A stretch of DNA of 64,000 bases from Membranihabitans marinus (GCF_019802045.1 NZ_JAHVHU010000002.1:248001-312000), one strand, 5' to 3'; shown: positions 46,372 to 55,414, counted from the stretch's first letter. Numbers and translations: made by a program. The notes: generated from the letters alone by a model not told the origin.

Positions 46372-47235
46372 TCATCCATCGTGACTAGGGGCGGTCTTTA
46401 AAATCCAATAGCGCGTTGCACCAATACCGTAGTTTAATTTTACCCAATAACACAATGCAATAACCTGAATCAGGGATAATCCCATTTTCTCCCGAATATT
46501 TTTGTGATGCATTCTTCGAACGAAATGGGGCGAAGGGGGAAGCAAATTTTTAAATACATACCAGAATGGTGCGGGCACGGATCTGTTTTCAGCTTTTCCA
46601 CCGCCCAATCTGCGGTATTTTTTCGTAAAAGCCTTTCCGGATTTAAACGGGTATTTGAATTGAACATCGGGATCGACGAGTAATTGATAACCGCTTTCAT
46701 TTGCTCGCTTGGTCCACTCTATGTCACCTAGAGAACGAACTTCTCGAAAGGGGCCGATGGCTGTCCACAGACTTTTATAGAAAAATAAGTTAGTAGCAGG
46801 AAGGGCTGCGATGGGGTGGTCTTCCTCAGGGTCGATGACTGCGTACAAATAATCAAACCGTTGATAGGCATCGAGAGACCGCGGGTCTGGTCGATGAGGC
46901 AAACCTCCAAGAATGGTATCGGGGTTCAGTAACTCAAGCGCTGATTCCATCCAACCCGGTTCTACCAACGCATTGACATCCAATAATGCAATGATGTTAT
47001 TTTCGGTGCTATCGATGCCTAAATTTCTGGCGATGTAGGGTGAAGCAGTTTTGTCAGCATGGAGGAGTTGAACCGGATAATCCGAAATAAAGTCCAATGA
47101 ATCGGTCGAGCCGTTATCTACCACAATGATGTCGTGGCAGTCATATCCCAGCTCGATCAACCTCCCCAGGCAGCTTTGCAATTGCCGGACTTGATTGCGG
47201 TGTGGGATGATAATCGATACGTCTGGATCGGTCAT
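46372..47235 (-). CDS. Family 2 glycosyltransferase
   Basis: The 287-residue protein is a GT-A fold transferase: VSIIIPHRN at the N-terminus, VVDNGSTD for nucleotide binding, and LLDVNALVEPGW in place of the DxD motif. The C-terminal part contains a short hydrophobic stretch near residues 255-275 that may attach it to the membrane. It uses a nucleotide sugar to build a cell-surface glycan; donor and acceptor are unknown. Its start overlaps the stop of the FMN reductase gene by four bases, so both are translated from one message, although their functions do not look related. Confidence 0.9.
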   Translation of the reverse strand: MTDPDVSIIIPHRNQVRQLQSCLGRLIELGYDCHDIIVVDNGSTDSLDFISDYPVQLLHADKTASPYIARNLGIDSTENNIIALLDVNALVEPGWMESALELLNPDTILGGLPHRPDPRSLDAYQRFDYLYAVIDPEEDHPIAALPATNLFFYKSLWTAIGPFREVRSLGDIEWTKRANESGYQLLVDPDVQFKYPFKSGKAFTKKYRRLGGGKAENRSVPAPFWYVFKNLLPPSPHFVRRMHHKNIREKMGLSLIQVIALCYWVKLNYGIGATRYWILKTAPSHDG

Positions 47236-47804
47236 GACTTCTCACTCTCGTCCATTTTTTGTTTGGCCTGTACGCACCACATGAGTTCATCGACAAAAGC
47301 CCCGGCTAGTTTGTCTGTGATTTCCGGATTTAGAGAACGGCCGGAATCGTCGTATGTCTTATCGACATTGGGTACATGATATCTTGCCGGCACCGTCCAG
47401 GCACCGATTTTCCATAAGGTAAATTGCAGGGACATGATGACTTGCGTTCCTGCAAAGGGGCCATCTGAAACGGCGGCCAGCGCCATTGGTTTTCTATGCC
47501 ATTCTTTGTACATAAAGTCAATGGCATTTTTAAGACTGGCTGGATATCCTCCATTGTATTCCGGGGTCACGATAATCACACCATCAGCACCATTTATTCG
47601 GCCTGCAAATTCTTCCCATTTTGGCTCCGGGTCTGTCATTCGCGCGAGTCTTTCTTCGAATAGCGGAAAAGAGTAATCCTTTAAATCCAAAATATGGGGT
47701 GTTTCGTATCCCTTGGATTTGATGAATTGCTGGAAAAAAAGGGCAACCCGATGACTCTTTCGTCCGTCCCGGATGCTTGAAGAAATAATTACTATATCGG
47801 TCAT
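47232..47804 (-). CDS. NADPH-dependent FMN reductase
   Basis: The 190-residue protein is a flavodoxin-like FMN reductase: a phosphate-binding loop (IIISSSIRDGRKSHRV) and the flavin contact PEYNGGYPASLKNAIDF. Such enzymes reduce FMN, quinones or azo compounds in the cytoplasm. The gene has a candidate -7 element upstream at 47860-47867 and shares four bases with the glycosyltransferase after it. Confidence 0.93.
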   Translation of the reverse strand: MTDIVIISSSIRDGRKSHRVALFFQQFIKSKGYETPHILDLKDYSFPLFEERLARMTDPEPKWEEFAGRINGADGVIIVTPEYNGGYPASLKNAIDFMYKEWHRKPMALAAVSDGPFAGTQVIMSLQFTLWKIGAWTVPARYHVPNVDKTYDDSGRSLNPEITDKLAGAFVDELMWCVQAKQKMDESEKS

Positions 47805-47859
47805 GTGTGTGTTTTATGATCTGTGGTGTCTGAAAGTATAGAAATATTCTCTACGATAT

Positions 47860-47867
47860 CAAAGATA
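47860..47867 (-). promoter_or_regulatory. -7 promoter element for the FMN reductase gene
   Basis: The minus strand reads TATCTTTG, an exact TAnnTTTG match, 55 bp before the ATG. No clear -33 box is seen. Confidence 0.45.
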
Positions 47868-47935
47868 TTAATAAATGTTTGTTTTTGATACTCATAGAGA
47901 GAACGACCATATGCATTTGGCTTGCTGGTCCTTGC

Positions 47936-48259
47936 GACCTCGCTGAGGTCGATTATTTGGGAGCTTGTCTTGGGCTATCATACTGTGACCTACGCTGTAG
48001 GTCAATTTCTTGGCCTGTTCTTTAGAGATAATTCCTTGAGCCCATCGCGGTGTGAGGAATTCAACAAAAAAAGGGGAAGTAATAGCATTGGGTTATTTTC
48101 ACCACTTTTGGTTAAAATAGTTTGATCTTCAATTTTTGAAAGCGTCGACGCTGAGGATTTATACATCCCGGATTAAGAGTCCTAACCACAAAAGACCTCA
48201 GCGAGGTCCCAAGTACGTTAGTAACCAGATTAAGTAATATGATTGACCTCGGAGAGGTC
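47936..48259. repeat. Four REP-like palindromes in two equally spaced pairs
   Basis: GACCTCGCTGAGGTC (47936-47950), GACCTACGCTGTAGGTC (47987-48003), GACCTCAGCGAGGTC (48194-48208) and GACCTCGGAGAGGTC (48245-48259) each pair with themselves. The starts within each pair are 51 bp apart. The 508-bp region between the FMN reductase and the glycerophosphodiesterase has no gene. No transposase is near. Confidence 0.85.
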
Positions 48260-48312
48260 ACAATGAAAGAATGGCTCCCCGCAATGAATAGCTCGAGGAG
48301 GCGACTAAATAA

Positions 48313-49149
48313 TTACGGCTTCACTTCCCGGGCTTTTATGATGGGTTGGATCGCTAGAGGCAAATCGGTTTGGATGATACTGGGTTTCGTTTGTAATAAT
48401 TTTTCTAAAGGTCCTGTTTGATCCGCCCGCAGAGCCTGGTCGGTGTCTCCCAACGCATTAATCCATACATGAACACCACGGCTGTGGAAATAATCCGATA
48501 GTTCTGCCGACGCAAAGGATGGGTCTACATGGATGGCCCAGGGCTTGAATTTTTCATATGCCTTTTTTGCCATTTCTACATCATATGCCCGTGGCATGAG
48601 TGACCAGTCGGGATGTTTACTTTGAACTTTTTCCAACACTTCCCAGTCGCTGTCAAAAAAGAAAACATTCTTAGCTGCCTGCTCCTGTTCGACGACTTGC
48701 ATGACGAGTTCAATTTTTTCGGTTTTAAGATCCAGGTCAAATAGAATCTTATTTTTTCCGAGTCTTAAAGCTTCTCGCAAGAGTGGAATCGTCTCATCCG
48801 TTGGCTGACCATCGTGCAATAACGGTAGATCTTTGATGTCATTCCAGTACAATGACTCGATCGCACCAGTACCGGTGGTTGTTCGGTCTATAGTAGCATC
48901 GTGCAGCACAACCAGCGAATCATCTGCGGTCCGGCGGACATCTATTTCCACAATATCAATGTTCTTCTGCATGGATTGTCTAATGGATTCCAAAGAATTT
49001 TCAGGCGCGTGTATGTGGTATGCCCGGTGGGCCGCCACTAAAATATCACCGGCTGAATAAGGTTGAACAGTGACAGGTGCTTTGCATCCCAGCAAGGATA
49101 GTACAAATGCAGAAAAAAAAGCGACAGTTAGTAGGGAAGTATATTTCAT
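48313..49149 (-). CDS. Glycerophosphodiester phosphodiesterase lipoprotein
   Basis: The 278-residue protein has a lipoprotein signal (lipobox ending LLGC) and the GDPD TIM-barrel motifs: AHRAYHIHAPENSLES (catalytic His and metal-binding Glu), VEIDVRRTADDSLVVLHD (Glu, Asp and catalytic His) and DRTTTGTG. It splits glycerophosphodiesters, from phospholipid head groups or teichoic-acid-like polymers, into glycerol phosphate and an alcohol, outside the cytoplasm. It has its own likely promoter at 49241-49248. The downstream region holds palindromic repeats. Confidence 0.93.
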   Translation of the reverse strand: MKYTSLLTVAFFSAFVLSLLGCKAPVTVQPYSAGDILVAAHRAYHIHAPENSLESIRQSMQKNIDIVEIDVRRTADDSLVVLHDATIDRTTTGTGAIESLYWNDIKDLPLLHDGQPTDETIPLLREALRLGKNKILFDLDLKTEKIELVMQVVEQEQAAKNVFFFDSDWEVLEKVQSKHPDWSLMPRAYDVEMAKKAYEKFKPWAIHVDPSFASAELSDYFHSRGVHVWINALGDTDQALRADQTGPLEKLLQTKPSIIQTDLPLAIQPIIKAREVKP

Positions 49150-49240
49150 TGGGATTTAATTTGGCTGCACATGGCTGACCGAACTTCACCGTGAACGATG
49201 TGGTACTGCATGGGCTAAAAAATGTCTAATATAATGAGAA

Positions 49241-49248
49241 CAAAATTA
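49241..49248 (-). promoter_or_regulatory. -7 promoter element for the glycerophosphodiesterase gene
   Basis: The minus strand reads TAATTTTG, an exact TAnnTTTG match, about 90 bp before the ATG at 49149, leaving a rather long leader. It faces the promoter of the DUF1080 gene. Confidence 0.4.
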
Positions 49249-49320
49249 GCTTCCGTGACGCGATCGTTAAGATGACGTTAAATCAAAGCGGTGGTGTAAA
49301 TTTTATATTGGGAAATGGTA

Positions 49321-49351
49321 TTTCAATTTATCAGACTATATTGTATCTTTG
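49321..49351 (+). promoter_or_regulatory. Promoter of the DUF1080 gene
   Basis: TTTC (49321-49324), a one-base change from the -33 TTTG, is followed after 19 bp by TATCTTTG (49344-49351), an exact -7 match. The ATG at 49387 lies 35 bp downstream. An in-frame ATG at 49315 lies before this promoter, so it cannot be the start of this message. Confidence 0.6.
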
Positions 49352-49386
49352 GTTCACAAATTCATCCACCCAAACATAATTTTTAT

Positions 49387-50151
49387 ATGAAAAGCACATT
49401 ACTTACTTTATTCGTAGCATTTATATGTTTCGGTCTCTCGGCCTGTGGAAATTCTAAAAAAGCTGTTGCAGGGCAGAATACTTCAGAACGCCAGGAAACA
49501 ATGAATTCTAAAGACAATACACTGACAAAAAAGCAAAAGAAAGAAGGGTGGAAATTGCTTTTCGATGGAAATTCAACGGATGGATGGCACACCTTCAATG
49601 AGGACAATGTCAGTGCCAAGTGGAGTGCCAAAAATGGGGTTTTAATTTTTGATCCTGAAGTCAAATCAAAGGGTGGAGACTTGGTAACCAACAAGGAATA
49701 TTCAAACTTTCATTTAAAACTGGATTGGAAAATATCCGCCTGTGGGAATTCCGGGATTATGTTTAATATTCAGGAAAACGGCCAAGAGAAAACATATCAT
49801 ACAGGACCCGAAATGCAAATACTGGACAATACATGCCACGGTGATGCCAAATATCCTACCCATCGAGCTGGTAGCCTATATGATCTTATTCAGGCTCAAC
49901 CAGAAACAGAGAACCCTGCCGGGGAATGGAATACCGTAGATATTATTCTTGATCAGGGGCACCTTGTCTTTAAGTTAAATGGTACACAAGTGGTCGAAAC
50001 TCAAATGTTCAATGATCAGTGGACTGAAATGCTGGCAAATAGTAAGTTCAAGCGCTGGCCTGGGTTTGGAACCTTTAAAAAAGGACACATCGGCTTACAA
50101 GATCACGGAGACTATGTGGAGTTTAAGAATATCATGATCAAAGAACTGTAA
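49387..50151 (+). CDS. DUF1080 (3-keto-disaccharide hydrolase-like) lipoprotein
   Basis: From the ATG at 49387 the protein has 254 residues with a lipoprotein signal (LSAC, then GNSKK). The domain (about 55-250) is a concanavalin-like jelly roll with the DUF1080 signatures GWKLLFDGNSTDGWH, NKEYSNFHLKLDWK, GNSGIMF and a C-terminal GHIGLQDHGD. The family includes 3-keto-glycoside hydrolases that act with Gfo/Idh/MocA dehydrogenases. A Gfo/Idh/MocA gene is found at 57410, but not next to it, so a joint role is only possible. Confidence 0.88.
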   Translation: MKSTLLTLFVAFICFGLSACGNSKKAVAGQNTSERQETMNSKDNTLTKKQKKEGWKLLFDGNSTDGWHTFNEDNVSAKWSAKNGVLIFDPEVKSKGGDLVTNKEYSNFHLKLDWKISACGNSGIMFNIQENGQEKTYHTGPEMQILDNTCHGDAKYPTHRAGSLYDLIQAQPETENPAGEWNTVDIILDQGHLVFKLNGTQVVETQMFNDQWTEMLANSKFKRWPGFGTFKKGHIGLQDHGDYVEFKNIMIKEL

Positions 50152-50287
50152 TCTTACAAGTTAGCCAAATCTGTGACGAAAAATACTAGACCGCGGTGTA
50201 GTACGGTTCAATCTAATACACGGCCTGCCCATGCCATGATCACTCGGCAGGGTCGCTCCCAAAAATTCTGTCGAGACTAGCTTAGAT

Positions 50288-51649
50288 TTACACGGTCATA
50301 GAGAAAATTCGATTTTCAGGTTGGTTTTGATGGAGGTGAAGGTCAAAAGCCATGCAAATGTTTCGAATAAACGGACGGCCCCGGTCTGTGACGGATAAGG
50401 TGTTGTTTGAGATTTGGATTAAGTTGTCTTTAAGTGGTTCTTCCAACCGGTCAAGCACTTCCGGTAATACGTCAAACTTCATGTCATCTTCGTTCCATGA
50501 GGTTTCAAGTCGGCAAGTGAGGTTCAACAAGTGGCGCCGGATGACTTGGTCTCTATGGTCAAGATGATGGCCCTTTGTCACAGTGCTTTTTCCAGCATCA
50601 AGAAGTTCGTAGTAGCGTTCCACATTTTTTTCATTTTGGGCAAAGCTTGATCCCATATCACTAATCGCGGAGACCCCCAGACCAATCATATTCGTTGAAT
50701 TTACCTCCGTATACCCCATGAAATTTCGATGCAGAGTGCCTTTTCTGCTCGCTGCGGAAAGTGCGTCTCCAGGTAAAGCAAAATGATCAAAACCTATCTC
50801 TTCGTACCCCAATCCTTGCAATTGTTCCTTGCCATATTCGTACATATCCCTCTTTAGATTAGCCGGAGGCAGATCCGATGCATCAAAACCCCGCTGGCCG
50901 GTGCCTTTGATCCAGGGAACGTGTGCATAACTGTAAAATGCAATTCGCTCTGGCATTAACCGCTGCGTGTATTTGATATTTCTTCGGATGTCAGCCAGAG
51001 TTTGGAATGGCAGCCCAAAAATGAGATCATGGCCCACAGATTCATAACCTGCTGCCCGGGCGTCCATGGTGACTTGCTGGACATGATCGTAAGGTTGTAT
51101 CCGGTTAATTGCTTTCTGAATTCGTTCATTGTAATCTTGGACCCCAAAACTCACCCGTCGAAAACCATATTGGTACAATGTTTCTAAATGTTGTTTTGTT
51201 GTGTTATTGGGATGCCCCTCAAAGCTGTACCTGGGCCTGTCAGGTAGATTAACCCCGGGCTGCTGAAAGAGCCCGTCCAGCAGTGCAGCCAGATTAGTGG
51301 GTGAAAAAAAAGTAGGTGTTCCGCCACCGAGATGCAATTCACTGATCGTAATTTCACGGGTTATGACGGAATGATACTGTTGCCATTCTCGGAGTAAATA
51401 GGCGATATATGGATCTTCCACTTCATGGCGGACTGTGATCCGTTTGTGACACCCGCAAAAGGTGCACAACTTTTCGCAAAATGGGAGATGAATATAGAGG
51501 GAAATCGCCGGATCAGCCTTGGTTCTCGATTCAACCTCGTTCATCCATTTTTTAACGGAGAAGAATTCGGGCTGCCAATACGGTACGGTTGGATAACTGG
51601 TATATCGGGGGCCGGGAACATTGTATTTATCAATCAACGGATCTTTCAT
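50288..51649 (-). CDS. hemN: Oxygen-independent coproporphyrinogen III oxidase
   Basis: From the ATG at 51649 the protein has 453 residues, the normal HemN length; a further upstream start at 51739 would overlap the gluconokinase gene and precede the promoter. The radical-SAM motif is LPFCEKLCTFCGC (Cys-x3-Cys-x2-Cys, plus the extra Cys typical of HemN). It also has the N-terminal YTSYPTVPYW stretch and the GGGTPTFF SAM-binding motif. It converts coproporphyrinogen III to protoporphyrinogen IX in haem synthesis without oxygen. Confidence 0.97.
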   Translation of the reverse strand: MKDPLIDKYNVPGPRYTSYPTVPYWQPEFFSVKKWMNEVESRTKADPAISLYIHLPFCEKLCTFCGCHKRITVRHEVEDPYIAYLLREWQQYHSVITREITISELHLGGGTPTFFSPTNLAALLDGLFQQPGVNLPDRPRYSFEGHPNNTTKQHLETLYQYGFRRVSFGVQDYNERIQKAINRIQPYDHVQQVTMDARAAGYESVGHDLIFGLPFQTLADIRRNIKYTQRLMPERIAFYSYAHVPWIKGTGQRGFDASDLPPANLKRDMYEYGKEQLQGLGYEEIGFDHFALPGDALSAASRKGTLHRNFMGYTEVNSTNMIGLGVSAISDMGSSFAQNEKNVERYYELLDAGKSTVTKGHHLDHRDQVIRRHLLNLTCRLETSWNEDDMKFDVLPEVLDRLEEPLKDNLIQISNNTLSVTDRGRPFIRNICMAFDLHLHQNQPENRIFSMTV

Positions 51650-51672
51650 GTGCAGTTTTTTGCGGTGAAAGA

Positions 51673-51680
51673 CAAATATA
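51673..51680 (-). promoter_or_regulatory. -7 promoter element for hemN
   Basis: The minus strand reads TATATTTG, an exact match, 23 bp before the hemN ATG. It lies between hemN and gntK, so hemN can be transcribed on its own. Confidence 0.55.
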
Positions 51681-51707
51681 AAGCCTCCCGACTGAAATAT
51701 CCAGTCA

Positions 51708-52205
51708 TTAAGAAAGTTTTCGGATGATTTCGTCCACAATTAGTTGCGGCGTTTTGTTTACCTCTACGGCAATTACATTTCGGTGTGGAACTTCCAAGGT
51801 GTCAAATTGGGATTGAAGGAGCGATTCGGGCATGAAGTGATCTTGGCGGTCTTTAATTCGCTGATAAAGCAATTGATAATTTCCATAAAGAAATATCCAC
51901 TGAACCTGATCTTTGGGTAAGTTTTTATCGAGTATGTGGCGGTAGGCTTCTTTCAACGCAGACGTAGCGATGATCAGACTCTGCGTGGGAAGTTCTTTTT
52001 GAGCAAACGCTTGAATAGCGTGGAGCCAGGGCTGGCGATCTTCGTCAGTCAAAGGAGTCCCTTCAGACATTTTTTTGATATTGGCGTCCGGATGAAATTC
52101 ATCACTATCGTAAAATGGAATGTCCAACCGTTGGCTTAATAGCTTTCCTACGGTGGTTTTTCCACTTCCGGAAACGCCCATGATGTAATAAATCTTATTT
52201 TTCAT
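51708..52205 (-). CDS. gntK: Gluconokinase
   Basis: The 165-residue protein is a GntK-type P-loop kinase: Walker A in MGVSGSGKTTVG, FYDSDEFHPDANIKKM for gluconate and Mg binding, GTPLTDEDRQPWL and SLIIATSALKEAYR. It phosphorylates D-gluconate to 6-phosphogluconate in the cytoplasm. It lies 58 bp upstream of hemN on the same strand, with no functional link apparent. Confidence 0.93.
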   Translation of the reverse strand: MKNKIYYIMGVSGSGKTTVGKLLSQRLDIPFYDSDEFHPDANIKKMSEGTPLTDEDRQPWLHAIQAFAQKELPTQSLIIATSALKEAYRHILDKNLPKDQVQWIFLYGNYQLLYQRIKDRQDHFMPESLLQSQFDTLEVPHRNVIAVEVNKTPQLIVDEIIRKLS

Positions 52206-52283
52206 TCTGTATCTTCTGTGCTAATATAAGGAATATACCAAGTTATATGTTTTGGGGATCCATCGAATTCGCGATTCGTCATC

Positions 52284-52300
52284 CCCGATGAGACATCGGG
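52284..52300. repeat. Short palindrome upstream of gntK
   Basis: CCCGATG and CATCGGG flank an AGA loop. It has no T run, so it is not a normal terminator. Similar palindromes are scattered in Bacteroidota genomes, to my knowledge. Confidence 0.5.
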
Positions 52301-52393
52301 TAGAGCATCCGTCGGTAGAACTTTACACCTCAATTTTGGAAGCCCAGCCTAATTTTTGAAAACAAAAGAATAGGTGAATAGAGATACATTCAT

Positions 52394-52401
52394 TATCTTT
52401 G
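52394..52401 (+). promoter_or_regulatory. -7 promoter element for tRNA-Pro
   Basis: TATCTTTG is an exact TAnnTTTG match, 12 bp before the mature 5' end of the tRNA. It fits a short 5' leader removed by RNase P. Confidence 0.6.
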
Positions 52402-52413
52402 CCGTCCCTCATT

Positions 52414-52487
52414 CGGGATGTGGCGCAGCTCGGTAGCGCACACGCATGGGGTGCGTGGGGTCGCTGGTTCGAATCCAGTCATCCCGA
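52414..52487 (+). tRNA. tRNA-Pro (anticodon GGG)
   Basis: The acceptor arms CGGGATG (52414-52420) and CATCCCG (52480-52486) pair exactly. The anticodon arm pairs CACGC with GCGTG around the loop ATGGGGT, giving anticodon GGG for Pro. The T arm has the normal GGTTCGAATCC sequence, and the D arm GCGCAGCTCGGTAGCGC. The CCA end is not encoded. A terminator follows 21 bp downstream. Confidence 0.97.
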
Positions 52488-52508
52488 CAACTATTTTAGC
52501 TAATAAAA

Positions 52509-52540
52509 AAACCCTGTAAATCTTTTGATCTACAGGGTTT
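52509..52540. terminator. Bidirectional terminator between tRNA-Pro and carB
   Basis: Arms AAACCCTGTA (52509-52518) and TACAGGGTTT (52531-52540) pair exactly. T-rich sequence follows on the plus strand and a longer T run on the minus strand. It can end both the tRNA and the convergent carB. Confidence 0.88.
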
Positions 52541-52569
52541 TGTGTTTTAAACGTTCTCTGTGGGAGGAA

Positions 52570-55386
52570 TCACATGCTCAAATACATGGACCTCCGTTTA
52601 TCCAGTTCCCTGAAATATGGATCTGACAGATCATCGATGAAATAAATTTTTTCTCCCGTGGATTTCATTTCTGGCCCGAGACTCTTATCTACATTCGGGA
52701 ATTTATCGAATGAGAAGACAGGAATCTTAATAGCGTACCCATCCAATTTGTTTTCTACGTTGAAATCTTTCACCTTTTTAATTCCCATCATCACCTCTGT
52801 AGCCAGTTGTATATAGGGTATTCCATAGGCTTTGGCGATAAAGGGAGTCGTCCGGCTTGCGCGTGGATTGGCTTCGATCACGTAGACCTTCTCATCCTGT
52901 ATAGCAAATTGGATGTTGATCAAGCCCACAGTTTTTAAGGCTACTGCCAGTTTTTTAGTGTAGGCCACCATCGTGTCAATGTTTTTTTGCGACAGACTGT
53001 AGGGCGGGAGTACCGCACTACTATCCCCGGAGTGAATTCCGGCCGGTTCGATGTGTTCCATTACGCCCATGATATGGACATCTTCTCCGTCGCAGATCGC
53101 ATCGATCTCTGCTTCGTGCGCCCGGCGAAGGAAATGATCGATCAATACCCGATTATCAGGTAAATGCTTGAAGATGCTAAGCACATGTCGTTCCAGTTCC
53201 TGGTCATTGATCACGATACGCATCCGCTGGCCACCCAGTACATAAGATGGTCGAACCAAGACCGGGTAGCCGACGCGATTCGCAATTTCGATTGCTTCAT
53301 CCACCGTGTTGGCGACACCATAATCGGGATAGGGGATGTCAAGATCTTTTAGCATATCTGAAAACCGACCACGATCTTCTGCCAGGTCGAGCGAAAGGAA
53401 ATCAGTTCCAATCGTCGGAATTCCTTTTTCATGAAGTTTCTCAGCCAACTTAAGAGCAGTCTGACCACCCAGCTGGACAATCACTCCTTCCGGCTGTTCC
53501 AATTCTATGATTTCTTCCAGGTGTTCCCAAAAGACCGGTTCAAAATAGAGTTTATCAGCAATATCAAAATCGGTAGAGACGGTTTCCGGATTGCAATTCA
53601 CCATGATGGCCTCGTAGCCGGCATTTTTGATCGCTAAGATCCCATGAACGCAGCAGTAATCAAACTCGATGCCCTGACCGATTCGATTGGGGCCGGATCC
53701 CAAGACGATAATTTTTTTCTTATCAGAACGCTTACTTTCATTTTCTTGTTCGAACGTCGAATAGAAGTAAGGGGTTTCTGCTTCAAATTCGGCAGCGCAG
53801 GTATCTACGGTTTTATATGTTCTGCGGACGCCAATATTTTTACGATGACGGGTAACTTCATCTTCGTCGAGTCGCATTAACCAGGAAATTTGCGCATCTG
53901 AATAACCGTGCTGTTTGAGTTCTAACATAAAGTCCTCATCAATGTCTTCTGCGACATTGTAGTGCGTGAGTCTTTGTTCCAGTTTGACCAGTTTCTCGAT
54001 TTCTCTCAAAAACCATTTGTCGATACCGGTCAGGCGGTGCACTGTACTGATGGGGACCCCAAGCCGCAAGGCATCCTTGATGCGATACACCCGGTCATCG
54101 GAAGGCTTTTCGAGGCGTTCCAAAATATCATCTGTGCGAATCCATTCTTTTTTATCCCCACCCAGTCCCATTCGGTTATTCTCTTGTGCCTGACAGGCCT
54201 TTTGAAGGGCTTCTATGAAAGATCGTCCAATGGCCATCACTTCTCCCACCGATTTCATTTGTAAGCCCAGTTCATGGCTGGACCCGTAGAATTTATTGAA
54301 ATTCCATCGGGGCATTTTGACAATGACATAGTCCAGTGTGGGCTCGAAAAAGGCGGAGGTGTTGCCGGTTATTTGATTTTTGAGTTCATCCAGGGTATAC
54401 CCGATTGCGAGTTTGGCTGCGATTTTAGCGATGGGGTATCCCGTTGCTTTACTGGCCAAAGCGGAAGATCGTGAAACCCGTGGGTTGATCTCTACGGCAA
54501 TGATATTTTCCGTATCCGGATCGATGGCAAACTGGACATTGCATCCGCCGGAGAAATTACCCAGCGAACGCATCATTTTGATGGCCATATTCCGCATTCG
54601 TTGGAATGTAGTATCCGATAGCGTCATTGCAGGAGCCACGGTGATGCTATCCCCAGTGTGTATACCCATCGGATCCATGTTTTCAACTGTACATATGATC
54701 ACGACGTTGTTATTTCGGTCCCGGAGTAGTTCGAGTTCAAATTCTTTCCAACCGAGCACCGCTTCTTCGACCAATACTTCGTGGGTTGGCGATGAATTGA
54801 GACCATGACGCAGCGCGTCATCAAAATCTTTCTCTTCCATCACAAATCCACCACCGGTTCCACCGAGTGTGTAACTGGGTCTGATGACAAGTGGAAACCC
54901 GATTTTCTGAGCCGCATCTTTTCCTTCGAGAAAACTATTTGCGATGATGGAGGTGGCTACCGGCATGTCAATTTCGCCCATCAATTTTCGAAACTCCTCT
55001 CTGTTTTCTGTGATTTCGATGGCATTGAGATCGACACCAATTAGTCGGATGTCATATTTTTCCCATATTCCGAGTTTCCCCACTTCAATGGCAAGGTTGA
55101 GCGCTGTTTGCCCGCCCATGGTGGGGAGTACAGCATCAATTTCCCGCTCCTGGAGGATTTTTTCAATACTTTCTGGAGTCAGAGGTAATAAGTAAATATG
55201 GTCTGCTGTGACCGGATCAGTCATGATGGTTGCTGGGTTGGAATTGATTAGCGTGACCTCTATCCCTTCCTCCCGAAGCGACCGGGAGGCCTGAGATCCG
55301 GAATAATCAAATTCGCAAGCCTGCCCGATTATGATGGGGCCGCTACCGATAATTAGAACTGAAGAAATGCTTTGATCTTTAGGCAT
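52570..55386 (-). CDS. carB: Carbamoyl-phosphate synthase, large chain (no allosteric domain)
   Basis: From the ATG at 55386 the protein has 938 residues; an in-frame upstream start at 55467 lies before the promoter. It has two tandem synthetase halves, each with a pre-ATP-grasp domain (VLIIGSGPIIIGQACEFDYS and VLGSGPNRIGQGIEFDYC) and an ATP-grasp domain (RPSYTLGGTGGG and RPSYVLGGQRM). It makes carbamoyl phosphate for arginine and pyrimidine synthesis, with ammonia from the small chain (not in this window). It ends at about 938 residues, where the E. coli enzyme (about 1,073) goes on into the MGS-like allosteric domain. That shorter form is known in Bacteroidota. Confidence 0.97.
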   Translation of the reverse strand: MPKDQSISSVLIIGSGPIIIGQACEFDYSGSQASRSLREEGIEVTLINSNPATIMTDPVTADHIYLLPLTPESIEKILQEREIDAVLPTMGGQTALNLAIEVGKLGIWEKYDIRLIGVDLNAIEITENREEFRKLMGEIDMPVATSIIANSFLEGKDAAQKIGFPLVIRPSYTLGGTGGGFVMEEKDFDDALRHGLNSSPTHEVLVEEAVLGWKEFELELLRDRNNNVVIICTVENMDPMGIHTGDSITVAPAMTLSDTTFQRMRNMAIKMMRSLGNFSGGCNVQFAIDPDTENIIAVEINPRVSRSSALASKATGYPIAKIAAKLAIGYTLDELKNQITGNTSAFFEPTLDYVIVKMPRWNFNKFYGSSHELGLQMKSVGEVMAIGRSFIEALQKACQAQENNRMGLGGDKKEWIRTDDILERLEKPSDDRVYRIKDALRLGVPISTVHRLTGIDKWFLREIEKLVKLEQRLTHYNVAEDIDEDFMLELKQHGYSDAQISWLMRLDEDEVTRHRKNIGVRRTYKTVDTCAAEFEAETPYFYSTFEQENESKRSDKKKIIVLGSGPNRIGQGIEFDYCCVHGILAIKNAGYEAIMVNCNPETVSTDFDIADKLYFEPVFWEHLEEIIELEQPEGVIVQLGGQTALKLAEKLHEKGIPTIGTDFLSLDLAEDRGRFSDMLKDLDIPYPDYGVANTVDEAIEIANRVGYPVLVRPSYVLGGQRMRIVINDQELERHVLSIFKHLPDNRVLIDHFLRRAHEAEIDAICDGEDVHIMGVMEHIEPAGIHSGDSSAVLPPYSLSQKNIDTMVAYTKKLAVALKTVGLINIQFAIQDEKVYVIEANPRASRTTPFIAKAYGIPYIQLATEVMMGIKKVKDFNVENKLDGYAIKIPVFSFDKFPNVDKSLGPEMKSTGEKIYFIDDLSDPYFRELDKRRSMYLSM

Positions 55387-55414
55387 ATGTGATATGGATT
55401 TGTAGAATTGGCTG

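Noticed and set aside
47922-48125. A 67-residue plus-strand frame across two palindromes
   Set aside because: Its sequence follows from the palindromic repeats and it has no domain.
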